From Gonium pectorale (Eukaryota; Chlorophyta; Chlorophyceae; Chlamydomonadales; Volvocaceae), in the NCBI GenBank assembly GCA_001584585.1, contig LSYV01000036.1, positions 1 to 25,816 of the forward strand: a stretch of 25,816 bases of DNA, given 5' to 3'. Each line of letters begins with the position of its first letter. The stretch's first letter is position 1. A program made the position numbers and the translations under genes. A model generated the notes under the pieces. That model was not told the DNA's origin. It was given only the letters and a program-made list of their open reading frames with translations, and ran no database searches. Below, piece by piece: positions 11,101 to 21,800 of this stretch.

Positions 11101-14100
11101 CAGCAGCCGGCAGAGCGGCCGCGTCAGCAGCGCGGGCGAGTCCTTGCCCACCACGCGCGCAACCTCGTGGAGCTGCCCCGCGATCGTCTTGCGGACCTCC
11201 GCGTCCGGGTCGGTGGCCAGGTTGGTGAGCGTGTCCTGGAAGTGCTGCGAGAAGGCGGCAGCCGTGAGCGCCGTCGCGGCGCGCAGCACGGCGGGCAGCT
11301 GGCTGGCGCACAGCCTCCGCAGCTCCACGTCGGCCTTGGTGGCGAGGTGCTTGTAGCAGGAGAAGAAGAGCACCGAGTCGTCGTGCTCAAAGTCCACCTT
11401 GACCTGCGGGCGAGGGGTGTAGGGAGAGGGTGCAGGCGCTGCTCGACGGCCGCGCCCCAGCCCGCTCCACTTCGCCCCTCGCCGCTGTGACGAGCGGCCA
11501 AGGCGCTCCCGCGCGGCAGTGCAGGTTAGATTGTGCCGGGCTCATGCCCACAGGACTCCTTCAACCCCGGGAAGTCCCATCCGCTCCCTACGGGGGCGGC
11601 CACCATAGACTCCCGTCGCCTTCCCGCTCTCAGCCACGGCCCCGTCGCCACCGAAGCACCCCACCCCCGCCACGTGTCCCTCATGCCCCTCCCTGCCGCG
11701 CAACCTGCTGCAACTCTTGCCCCCGGCCTGACCACCATCCCCCGTGCAGCGCCATGCGCCACGAGGCCCGCGCCCACCCGCTCACCACCGTGAGACACAC
11801 ACTTAGGGCTGCAGGCTGTCCCTTTGGGTTGAGCAAGGGGGAACAGCGGTCCCCCACACCCCTCGCCTTGCGGCATTGAGGCGGTCNNNNNNNNNNNNNN
11901 NNNNNNNNNNNNNNNNNNNNNNNNNNNNNNNNNNNNNNNNNNNNNNNNNNNNNNNNNNNNNNNNNNNNNNNNNNNNNNNNNNNNNNNNNNNNNNNNNNNN
12001 NNNNNNNNNNNNNNNNNNNNNNNNNNNNNNNNNNNNNNNNNNNNNNNNNNNNNNNNNNNNNNNNNNNNNNNNNNNNNNNNNNNNNNNNNNNNNNNNNNNN
12101 NNNNNNNNNNNNNNNNNNNNNNNNNNNNNNNNNNNNNNNNNNNNNNNNNNNNNNNNNNNNNNNNNNNNNNNNNNNNNNNNNNNNNNNNNNNNNNNNNNNN
12201 NNNNNNNNNNNNNNNNNNNNNNNNNNNNNNNNNNNNNNNNNNNNNNNNNNNNNNNNNNNNNNNNNNNNNNNNNNNNNNNNNNNNNNNNNNNNNNNNNNNN
12301 NNNNNNNNNNNNNNNNNNNNNNNNNNNNNNNNNNNNNNNNNNNNNNNNNNNNNNNNNNNNNNNNNNNNNNNNNNNNNNNNNNNNNATGCATTTTTCTTTT
12401 CAACACACACATCCCTCCGCGCCCGCCCACGCCCGTGGCCCCGGCCCGCTCACCACTGTGACCAGCTGGCCGAACACGCGCGCCAGGCAGCGCTGCATGG
12501 CGATGTCCAGCTCCAGCGGCTGCATGTGGTTGCGCAGGATGGGCATGACCTGCCCCTTGCGCACCTCGGGCGGCACCATGTCCAGGATGCTGGTCAGAGT
12601 GGTCAGGGAGGCCACGCGAGCCTGAGGGGCGAGCGAGGGGGGGGGGGAGCAGGCGGCGGCTGGGGGTGTGGGAGACAGGGTTTAATGTCAACGGGCTGGA
12701 CGCCAGCAGCATTGGCCCCGCGGGCGGCGGGCAGGAAAGAGGGAGGGACGCGGCAGGGAGGGACAGAGGGAGGGTGGGCGAGTGACAGGGACGCAGGGAA
12801 GGGCGGGATAGCAGGAACGCTCCGAAGTTGAGAGCCGAAGAGGCGGGTCGCTGAGTGGCTTTCCCAGATGGCCCAACGACCGGGTACCATGCAGCTCCCC
12901 ATGGTGGTCCGTTACGGTGGGTCCGGGTCCTGGCCCCCTCGTTCCCGCAGCCGCTTCCGCAGCCCGCTGCCAAGCCCCTCCACCATCGCCAGAATCATCG
13001 CTGCTCCCTTCCCTCCCTCCCGTCCCCTCCCTCCCCGCCCACTCACACGCACGGGTCAACATGTCCCTCCCCGAGTCGGCACCGCGCGGTTTCAATCCGT
13101 TTCCCACCTTCACTGCCCCCCGCCCCACCTGCACCTCCTCGTCGTTCAGCAGCTCAAAGAGCTCCGGCAGGATCGTCTTAGCGACCACGTCCCGCCCGGC
13201 GATCCGCGCGATGCTGGCCAACTGGCCGCACGAGGCGATCCGGATGTGGTGGTCCACGTCCTGGCACATGCTGAGCGCCTTCTTAAAGAAGGACCGCTCA
13301 ATCTCCTCCCACGTCTGGCAACGTACATGAGGCAGGACAGGCGGGACAGGCGCGGACAGGCGAGCGCGTGGAACCGGGTTGCAGGTTGTAAGCACGTCGT
13401 TAGTCATGGGCATATGCCCTGCGGCCAAATAGGATCCTGCCGTGCTGGGAGACAAAAACAGACGGGCGAGTAGTGCCTTGCGGGGTGCGCGCGGGCCTGG
13501 GCTTTGGGCCACATGGGCTTGGTAGACTATGTGCGGCCGCGCGGCTTGTTCGCGCGGATGCTTGCTAGGCTGCTTGGAGTACGGCGCTCACACCGGACGG
13601 AGCGGCGGGTGGTCCGGCACCGAGCTGATCAGTCGGCCCGGGCGTGCGTGCCTCCAGGCATCACTCTCGCCGCTGACAGCCGAAACCCGCAATTCTGTAC
13701 TGTATGGCGACCCGAGCGGGGGAGGCCCCTGCCCGTCCCCTGGCAGCGGTCGCACGCCGCGCACACCCACCACCTGACAGCCGAAATTTAGAAACGGTTA
13801 TTTATCTGGCGCCCGGGCGCGGATTCAGTCCCTGGACAAAATTCCCTGGAGCCCTGCCGGCTCCGGAGCCGGGGGGGGGCCCCGGCAGCCGTCGCACGCC
13901 GCTCACACCCACCAGGCGCGGCGCCAGCGCTCCCAGGATCCGCACGCAAATGGTGCGCGAACCCACGACTCCCTCCACATCGCCCTTTGAGAGGGCCAGC
14001 GAGAGCACCTCCGTTTTGAGGACCTCCTTGTCCAGGAGGGGTATGAGCTCGAAGAGCGTGTTGAGCCACGCGTCCGTCTCCTGCAGCGGCGGTGGCGGCG

Positions 14101-14872
14101 AATGGGGCCCCAACCAGACACGACCGGGCGCGGTGAGAAGCGGTGAGGCACGCTTCCCTCCGGCGCAGCACACGGAGCATGTGCGCGGCGACTAGCATCG
14201 ACAGGGCAGGGCTGTAGCCAGGAGCGCCCAACAAACACGCGTACCTCCTCCGACTTCTCGCGGTTTATGTTCCGAGTGACGGTGGGCAGGATGCAGACCT
14301 GCAGGTCCACCGGTGACAGCAGCCGCTCCCGAGCTATGGTGGCAAAAGCCTCCGCGGTCGCAATCTGCGGGCGCGCCAGCAGCCGTCAAACCCAGGCGGT
14401 GCTCCCCGCATGTGCACCCACGCCACGTACCTGCGCCTCGGAGTCGAGCCTGTTGAGCGCCGCTTTGAGCGGCTGGGAGATAGCATCGAACGCGGGCCTC
14501 CCTCTCCCCTTGAGGACGGTTGGCAGGCTGCGCGAAAACCAAACGGCATGTTACCAGCGCCCCGAGCAGGCCGAGCAGGGACCGCGGGACCTACTTCGCA
14601 ATTGCATGCCGCTGTTGAATAAGCTGGCCGCCATTCAAGTAGAGCACAGTCCGTTCTACGTCGCTTAGGTGTTCGTCGACCTGGGGCAGGATGTAAGCCC
14701 ATGAATATATAAGCTGGGTCGATGTCTGCCTCCAAAATTCCATGCATAGAGCTCTGCGCACCGTCCACTTTGCTATCTCCTCCTCAGCCTTTAGCACGGA
14801 TGGGACCTCCTTGCCCGACTCTGGCGTCTCCGGAATAAGGGGCCCATCCCATTGTGCCAGCGACCAGCCCAT
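8109..14872 (-). CDS. PPP4R4: Protein phosphatase 4 regulatory subunit 4-like HEAT-repeat protein
   Basis: Eleven minus-strand exons: 14872-14595, 14527-14431, 14364-14245, 14080-13907, 13314-13129, 12621-12454, 11403-10900, 10448-10324, 9974-9653, 9283-9072, 8823-8109. All phases match and the sum is 2,901 nt (966 aa plus TGA). The protein is a HEAT array with blocks matching animal PPP4R4: LSDVERTVLYLNGGQ then IANLPTVL near the N terminus; TDAWLNTLFELIPLLDKEVL; KKALSMCQDVDHHIRIASCG; TTLTSILDMVPPEV; CFLRYNRREKQRAEILLRLI; LELLYDPVPNVRLAVTSLLP; LPEDVDLLERLN. In mammals PPP4R4 binds the PP4 catalytic subunit in the cytosol. The last exon encodes about 238 residues rich in Gly, Ser, Pro and Arg, comparable to the Ser-rich basic tail of animal PPP4R4. 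Human PPP4R4 is about 870 aa. The closest alternative is another PP2A/PP4 scaffold protein, but the collinear blocks favour PPP4R4. It is divergent from the glutamine amidotransferase fusion gene. Confidence 0.88.
11777..12461 (-). repeat. Copy of the PPP4R4 exon 6 donor inside the following intron
   Basis: CCCGCTCACCACYGTGA occurs at the true exon 6/intron 6 junction (12445-12461) and again at 11777-11793 with one mismatch, in the same orientation, 668 bp apart across the N gap. On the minus strand both read as a GTG|GTGAGCGGG donor. The second copy has no obvious exon attached in the visible sequence. Confidence 0.55.
11887..12385. other. Assembly gap (499 N)
   Basis: The run of N lies between PPP4R4 exon 6 (ending 12454 at GTG|GTGAGC) and exon 7 (starting 11403 after CGCCCGCAG). 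Both flanking junctions are phase 0 and the joined protein reads continuously through a HEAT repeat (FGQLVTVV then KVDFEHDDSVLFFSCYKHLA), so the gap is probably wholly intronic and the coding model is complete. A round placeholder length is likely, so true intron size is unknown. Confidence 0.95.
13742..13914 (-). repeat. Copy of the PPP4R4 exon 4 donor inside intron 4
   Basis: A 31-nt block spanning the exon 4/intron 4 junction (13884-13914) recurs at 13742-13772 with two mismatches. On the minus strand both read CTGGTGGGTGTG-like or TGGTGGGTGTGCGC-like at the splice boundary. The offset is 142 bp, not a multiple of three, and the exon 4 frame meets a stop at about 13802 before reaching the copy, so using the second donor would not give an open product. 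Confidence 0.75.
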
Positions 14873-15192
14873 TTTTGAGCTAGCTATGGTATTCCTGGCA
14901 TGGTGGTGTCATTAGGTGTTCCCTCTCCAAGGTCGCGGGTCCAGAGTTAGCAGTTATATATAATATACAGGGGGTAGCGTAATATGTGGTGCAGGGTTCC
15001 AAGGAGTGTGGCGACCCAGCGAGCGGCTGAATACCCGTACGAATTCGGGCTGACTTGCCAGCTAGTGCCTGGGGGCAGAGTTACGCAGAGTAATATAAGC
15101 ATTTCGATATGGTGATGAAGCAAGCGTCTGACGGCCAGCTGTGGCCAAGCCGGTTTTCGCCCCGTTAGTCGTCTTTTACAAGCCAGGCCGCC
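14873..15192. promoter_or_regulatory. Divergent promoter region shared by PPP4R4 and the DUG3-DUG2 fusion gene
   Basis: The 320 bp separate the ATG of PPP4R4 (14872, minus) from the ATG of the fusion gene (15193, plus). An AT-rich TATA-like tract, TTATATATAATATA, lies at about 14954-14967, about 82 bp from the minus-strand ATG and 225 bp from the plus-strand ATG. It is nearly symmetrical, so its orientation cannot be decided. A second AT-rich patch (AGTAATATAAGC) is near 15090. Both 5' UTRs must start inside this segment unless upstream non-coding exons exist. Co-regulation of the two genes is possible but not shown. Confidence 0.5.
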
Positions 15193-18100
15193 ATGTGCCG
15201 CTTGATGGCCTATGTCGGCCAGCCACAGGTAGCCTTTTGGTTAGAATCCGGTCGCTCGTCTGGCGCACTGACGACCGGCCAAACCCCAACGCCCGCTACG
15301 CTGCGCAGCTGCTGGCCGACATCGTGCTGTGGCCAGACAGGAGCATTATCAAACAGGTATGCAATCTGATGCAGCGCCGTTGGTGCTTGGGCCCGCGACC
15401 GATGGCCAGCCTCCCACACCAAACCTTTCCCCACCTCCGGCCCTACCCGACAGTCATACGATGCCCGGGAGCGCAAGATTGACCCCACGCTACCCTTCCA
15501 TCTTGGTGCGTGGCGGGGGCGCCGTGCGTCCACGGGGCCTCACGGGGATGCTGCTGCCGCGGAACAGAAGTGTGCACGTGCCGGTCCTAGTGCCGTGTCC
15601 AAAGGCGGCCAGCAGCTAGGTTAAGTCCATATCCACGCTGCCCTTGTGCCATGCAACCTCTCCCAACAAGCACTGCGGCCATGAGTGGGAGCTGAGTCGG
15701 AGATGTGGGAATTGGACTGCCCGCGACAGGGCACGGAAACCTCAACGGCGACGGCTTTGGCATCGGCTGGTTCAACACCGAGGAGCGGCGCGAGCGGGAC
15801 CCCACGCCCTGCGTCTTCACCAGCATCACCCCTGCATGGTCAGTCGCCGAGGTGCAGCGCCGTACGACGAAGTCGTACACGGCATGCACGTGCCCGCTGT
15901 TTCGCAAGTGCACCACGTGCATTCTGAGCAGGCCTGCATGCGCATTTTGTGCCCAACGTAACTTGATTAGCAAGTGCATATGCGAACGCAAACATGGCAC
16001 GCGCTGCGCGTGCCCACTGGAGCGCCCATTTCTGTCGTGGATGGACGGACGCCAAAGAAGGCACCCGCGCTGCGCACCGCTGTTCCAGCCGGGCCGCATC
16101 GCATCCGCCACGCCCCTACGCATACGCCCCATACACACTCTATTTTCGTGCTTATGCTCGTCGTATGCGTCGTTCCATTTCAACACACTCTATCTCCCTG
16201 TTCCGACAGGAACAACGAGAATCTGTCGCGCCTTGCCGGCAAGATTGTGTCGCCGCTGGTGTTCGCCCACGTGCGGGCGGCTTACCCTGGCATGCCCGTC
16301 AGGTGGGGCGGCCTGGGTCGCTGAGCCCTGCGGGTCCCGGTGGGCGCTGGCGCACTTGCGGCGCGAGCTTGCGGGGTAATATGTCGGAGCCCCCAACGCG
16401 CGTAGCGTCTGTTCCCGGCTTAGTATCGCATTCCTAACCCGGTGTCAGTCAGCTGCTTTCGCTACTGCTGCCGTGAGCTGCGTCACCGGCAGCCCCTTCA
16501 GACGACCGTGTCTCATACGCACCGCTGCGAGGCGTCTGCCGGTGGTCCTGGTGTTCCCCCGAGCCAGCCAGGTGTTTTTGTGCGCACTTCCAGCGGGTGT
16601 TGATGGACCTTCTGCCCGCCTGCCCGGTACCCCGCCCACGCGCTTGCATTCCCTCCTCCCCCCCCCCAACACACAGCGAGCAGAACTGCCACCCCTTCCA
16701 GTTCAGTCGGTACATGTGGATGCACAACGGAGTCGTGGCGGGCTTTGCGCAGGTGGGCGGAGGGGGGAGGGGTGGCTCGGGCGCAGGTGCCTGGCACAGG
16801 GAACCGGGGTAACAGGCGACGGGCAGGACCACACTTGCCTCGTCCCCTCGGCGAAATCGATTTGCGCTGCGGTGTTTGCGCTTGAAGGATGACAAGGATG
16901 CTGTGGCGTCGCTCAACCGTGCTCCGCCTGTTGCGTGCATCGCCCGCCCTGCCTGCCACCTCGCGCCCGTCCGTCCGTCTGCCCGACACGACCGGTTCCG
17001 ACGGCGCCCGACATCCGCCCTCACCCATCACCACCATCACTACTGTGCACGTCCACCCCGCCGGCCAGATCCGTCGCTCGCTGCTGGAGGTGCTGTCCGA
17101 CTGCGCCTACAACGCGGTGCAGTCGTTCCACTCGGACTCGGCCGTCAGCTTTGCGCTCTTCCTCAACCACCTGCCCGACCTGCGCGTGCTGCAGCCGCCC
17201 GACGTGCTCATCAAGGCCATGCAGGTGCGTGGGTCGCCGTACTCGCCATGCGTGCGGGCGTGCTCGTATTCTCGGGCGGGGGGATGCGAGCCACTCGCTT
17301 GAGTTGCGGGCAGCCAAGTGGAGCGAGCGGCCAGCGCGAAGCAGCAGGGTGATGAGCGTGCGTGCAGAGCCCCGTCCGGGCGCGCATCAGGAGTGTGCAG
17401 CGTTGCCTGGGGTGCGCGAGAGCTGCTTGTGATGCACGGGCTGCATGGGCGGCAGGTTGGGTGAGGGCGAGGCGCAAGGCCATACAGGCACGTTTGCGCT
17501 TGCGAGCCCTCGAGCTAAGCGATAGGGGGTGGAACCGGTAGGCATCGTGGGAGAAGAGGGCGCCGGTAGGCTTTGTGTGCCGTACGCAGGCCTGCGACTG
17601 AAGCCTTCTGGAGCGTTCCGACGCTCGCGCCTGTTGGCTTGTCGACGCACGGGCCATCTCACGACATTGCACGTTTATACCAGCGCTGCGTGTGCGACTG
17701 CACCTGGCGGCAAGAAACTCCAGTCAAGTGAACTGCTCGCATCATGCAGATGTCGTTTTCAGCCGAGGGCGCGGGCCAGGCGAGCGCGCACACAGGCTTA
17801 GCTCGAGGGCTCGCCCCTCCCCCCCTCTCTTGCCGGACGGGACCTACGCTACTGGCGCCCAGCTCTTTGTTGCTCATTCCCCTTTCCCTTCACTTTCCCC
17901 CCTCTTGCGGCCGTCGGGAGGCTCCTGCCGGCTGCCCAGCCCTTCCGCTTCCCACCCACGTTCGCAAACCTCCCCACGCAAACCTCCCCACACGGGCTTG
18001 GCCGCCGGACGGGAATTATGCTGCTGGTGCCCAGCTCGTCGTTATTCGTTCCCCTTTCCCTGCAACCCCCCACACGGTCCAGGACACCATCGCCACGATC

Positions 18101-18844
18101 AGCGCCATCCAGCGCCGCCACGGCATCACCGGCACCTCGCTCCTCAACTACGTCGTCAGCGACGGACAGACGCTCATCGCCACCCGCTTCGTGTCGCCCG
18201 ACACCGACGGCCCCGCCTCGCTGTACTACGCCGAGGGCGCGTCCTTCTGCCGCGCCGCCGCCGCTGCAGCAGCAGCCTCGCCGGCGGCGGCGGGGGCGGC
18301 ATCGCCGCAGGCGCCGGCACCCGCCGCCGCAGCGGCGCCTGGCGGCTGTGGCGCACAGCAAGCCGCGGGCGGGCGCCCCGGCGCCGCTGCCGCGTCGCCG
18401 TCGCCCTGCCCCGCGGCCAGCAACTCGGGAAGCAGCATCACGCAGGAGTCGAGCTACGAGCTGGGATTCAGCGCGCAGGGCCCCGCCGTGGTGTTTGTGG
18501 CGTCGGAGCCCATCACGGGTGCGTCTTCTTCCACTCCTGGCCGGACACGCTGCCGTCGTGCAACGGCGTAGGACGTAGGACAGTCAGTCGTGGCACATAT
18601 GGAGCCCTCGTCGCTCGTCCGCGGTGTGGCCTGTCGTGTTTCCGAGCTCGAAACCATCTGCGCTTTGGCTAGCCTGCCGCCCCTGGAGTCATAATGCGCG
18701 ATTGCTTTCCGCGCCCAAACGCTCCAATCTATATCACCCCTGTCCTGCCCCGCAGCGTCGGCCTCTGACTGGGTGGCTGTCCCCAAGAACACCGCGCTGG
18801 TGGTGACGCGGGAGAAGGGCGGCTTCCTCAACACCCTGCGCTGC
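15193..18844 (+). other. Class II glutamine amidotransferase (Ntn-hydrolase, Dug3/EgtC-like) domain of the fusion protein
   Basis: This covers residues 1 to about 366. Visible landmarks are Cys2, the N-terminal nucleophile after Met removal; LWPDRSIIKQ (19-28) then SYDARERK; HGNLNGDGFGIGWF (47-60); PCVFTSITPAWNNENLSRLA; LVFAHVRA (98-105); SEQNCHPF (113-120); MHNG (128-131); SDSAVSFALFL; SLLNYVVSDGQTLIATRFVS; VVFVASEPIT; and DWVAVPKNTALVV. The set and order match Dug3 rather than asparagine synthetase or PurF. An insert of about 75 residues rich in Ala, Pro and Gly (roughly 18255-18440) sits between YYAEGASFC and SSYELGF, inside the domain and close to where yeast Dug3 has a short loop. About 120 further residues, Pro/Gly/Ala-rich with a repeated SLPSPAPSLPF-like motif, follow as a linker to the WD40 part. 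Confidence 0.9.
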
Positions 18845-21800
18845 CCGCTCCTGGGCAGCCCCCTGCAGCTGCCCTCGCCCGCCCATAGCTTGCCCTCCCC
18901 CGCGCCCAGCTTGCCCTTCTTGACCGGCATCGCCGGCGGCGGCCTACCGCCGCTGCCGCGCCGCTCGTCGGGCGGCGGCGCCGGAGGCGCCGCGGGGACG
19001 TGCCCCGACCCTCAGCGCGACGTGTGCCTGTGCCTGGAGGCGCTGAGTCGGGGCATCACCGCTAAGAGCCGGGCCTTCCTCGCGCACCGCTCGTCGGGGA
19101 TCAGCGCCAGTTCGGCCGCCGCCGCCGCCGCAGCGGCGCTACCGCCTGCGCCAGACACGCTGCCGCAGGAGCTGCCCTCTATGGCGTCCATGGCGCACAC
19201 GTCGGGTGGGTGCCGTAATGGGGGCCTGGGGCAGATCCCTACGCTGCGTATGATCGAGATGCGGTGGTTTCGTGGTGAATGGTTGGGAGGTGATCCTGAT
19301 CACTCGTTGCTGGTTGTTTCTGGGCAGCGGCTGACATGTAGAAGGCTCTGCTTGGTGGCTCTGGTCAGCCGCTGCAGTCGGGCCGTCGGGTATCCGCCGC
19401 TGCTGCGCTGATGCACAGCCTGGGAAAGTGCAGTCCCTGCGTCCGTCGCTGCGCCCCGTTGCCCTGTCGTGCCAGGTCTCGGGCGCCAGTCGGGGCAGCC
19501 AGAGGCGCCGGGAGCGCTGGTCGCGGCCTCGCGTGCGGGGTCACAGGGCCTCGGTGAGTGGAGCCGGCCGGGTCCCGCGTGGCGGGCCTCCCGGAGCCTG
19601 TCCCGCGTTCAAAACACTCGCGGATGCACTGCAGGGGAGTGGAGTGGAGTGGAGTGCAGGCTCTGCAGCTCCGGTCTTGCTGGCGCGAGATGAGCGCGTA
19701 CCAGGACCCAACTTTCACCAGCCAGGCGTTCACACGAAAACCCACGTTCGCACGCTCCCCTACACGTCTTTCGTCCCCATCAGCCACGGGCCGCCCCTTC
19801 AGCATTTCTCGCTACGCCCCCCCCTCCGCCTTGGGCCTAGGCGACGCGCCGCTACGGCCCCCGAACCCTTTCCCCTTGCAGCTCGGTATCGCACCAGCAC
19901 CTTCTGATCAGACCCAGGGTTTCAAGCTCACCCTTCAACAGGCTCCGCCCCCCGCCCCTCGCATCTGCCGGTGCCCAGGCGACGCGCCGCTGCCCCCCGG
20001 ACCTAGTCCCGGGGCCACCACACTTCGAAGTTCCACTTCCTCCGTCTCAATCAGCCTCGGTCCCGCCCCTTGACGCTCCTTGCCGCCCCCCCCCCCCGTC
20101 CCGTCCCCAGGCGACGCGCCGCTGCCGGCCGCCGAGCCCGACTCCCACGACTACATGCGGCTGGTGGGCCACAGCGGCCCCGTCATCGTCACGGCCGCCT
20201 GCTCCCACACCAGTCGCCTGTACACCGCGTCGGTCGACTGCAGCGTGCGGGTGGGTGGGTGGTTGGGTGGGGTGGATCGGTGGGAAGGCGAAAGGGGGGG
20301 CCGGGGCTGGGGAGTGGAAAGTCGTCTGGTCCGTGTGCCTAGCTTGCCCACGGACGGTACCGCACATTCGTCCTCGTCCTCTCCTCGCTCCCAGCACCTA
20401 ACACGCCCCCACCGCCGCCGCCTTGTACCTGCCTCTCACGCGCACAGGTGTGGAGCCTGCGCGACAACAGCTGCCTGCACACGCTGGTGGGGCAGCGCAA
20501 GCCCGTGACCGCCATGCGCCTGCGCGCGCACGGCCGGCTGCTGCTGGCGGCCAGCGGGCGCAAGATCCGCGTGTGGGACGCCGTGGGCTTCCGCTGCCTG
20601 CAGTTCATAAAGATCGCCGACTCGTGCGGTTCCATCCGCTGCCTCGAGGTCCTGGCCCTGCACCACCACCACGGCCACCACGGCCATCATAGGGGGAACG
20701 GCGCCGGGGGCGCCGCGCAGGCGGCGGAGCAGAATGGCGGCGGCGGCGGTGCCGCCGCCGCGGCGGACGGGGCAGCGGCGGGCGGGGCCGACGGTAGCCG
20801 GCGGAGCTCGCTGTCGGGGGAGCTGGTGCGGCGGAGCCGGTACTCCTCCGCGGACGGCGGCAGCAGCAGCGTCAGCCTGGCGGAGGTGCTCAGCCTCAAC
20901 GAGGCAATGCTGGAGGCCGCCGTCGTCGGCGACCGGAGCGCCGCCGCCGCTGCCGCTGGGCAAGCCGACGTCAGCGCCGCCAACGGCGCCGCCGGCACCG
21001 CCTTGTCGTTGCTGTACGTCGGCTGCCAGGACACCACCGTCAAGGTGTTCACGCTGGACGAGCACCAGCTCCTGGCGGCGGCTGCGGCCGCTGCCGCAGC
21101 CGCGGCCGCCGCGGCGGCGGCGGCTCCGCCGTCACAGCCCGGTGCCGCGACGCCGCCGCGGGTCCCTAGCGCTGCCTCAACGCCGCCACGCTCGCCGTTT
21201 GCCCCGGCCTCGAGGTTGGCGGCGGCAGCGGCGGGAAGCGCCTCAGCCGCCGCCTCCGCCGACGCGGCGGCGCTCTCGAGGACGTCCACGACGGGCGTGT
21301 GTGGGCCGCCGGCGGTGCTGCCGGCGCGCATCATCTCGACGCCCGAGGAGCCCGACGCGGGGCCGCTATCGGACCTGGCGCCGCTGATGGTGACGGCCGC
21401 CGACGGGGGGGCGCACGTGGGACCTGTGAACTGCCTGGCGCTGTGCGGGCGCTACCTGTGCTCCGGCGGAGGTAAGACTGCATCGGCGCTTGCGGTTTTT
21501 CGTGCGGTTTCCCTCTGGCGCTGTGTGCGGGTTGGGGTGCCCTCCGCTCGCTTGGGCTACCTACGCTCCGGCGGAGGTCAGTGAGCGTTGACGCCGTCGT
21601 TGCTGTGTTGTTCGCGCTGGCGCCCTGTGAAGGCTGTGATTTACACCGTCTTCCTCATCACGTCTCACCCCCCTCTCCCCTCCTCTGACGCGCGAATGTC
21701 GCTGGCGCCTAGCCTGTTCTTATCACCCCTCCCCTCCGCGGCCCGCAGGTGACGCAACGGTGCGCGTGTGGGACGCCGCCAGCCTGAAGCTAGTGGGCGT

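Noticed and set aside
11526..12973. Open frames running through the N block
   Set aside because: Apparent openness is caused by undetermined bases; the real exons lie outside the gap.
15193..19411. Model of two separate tandem genes (Dug3-like then Dug2-like)
   Set aside because: Not excluded, but less favoured: the 19205/20111 junction is phase-compatible, no TGTAA signal or convincing new start codon was seen between the halves. Transcript data would decide.
19558..20073. Plus-strand frame as a separate exon or gene start ahead of the WD40 part
   Set aside because: It ends in TGA before the exon 10 acceptor, is Pro-rich without domain motifs, and includes the duplicated acceptor copies; best read as intron 9 sequence.
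20687..21334. 215-codon minus-strand Ala/Ser-rich frame
   Set aside because: It is the antisense shadow of the low-complexity part of fusion-gene exon 11.
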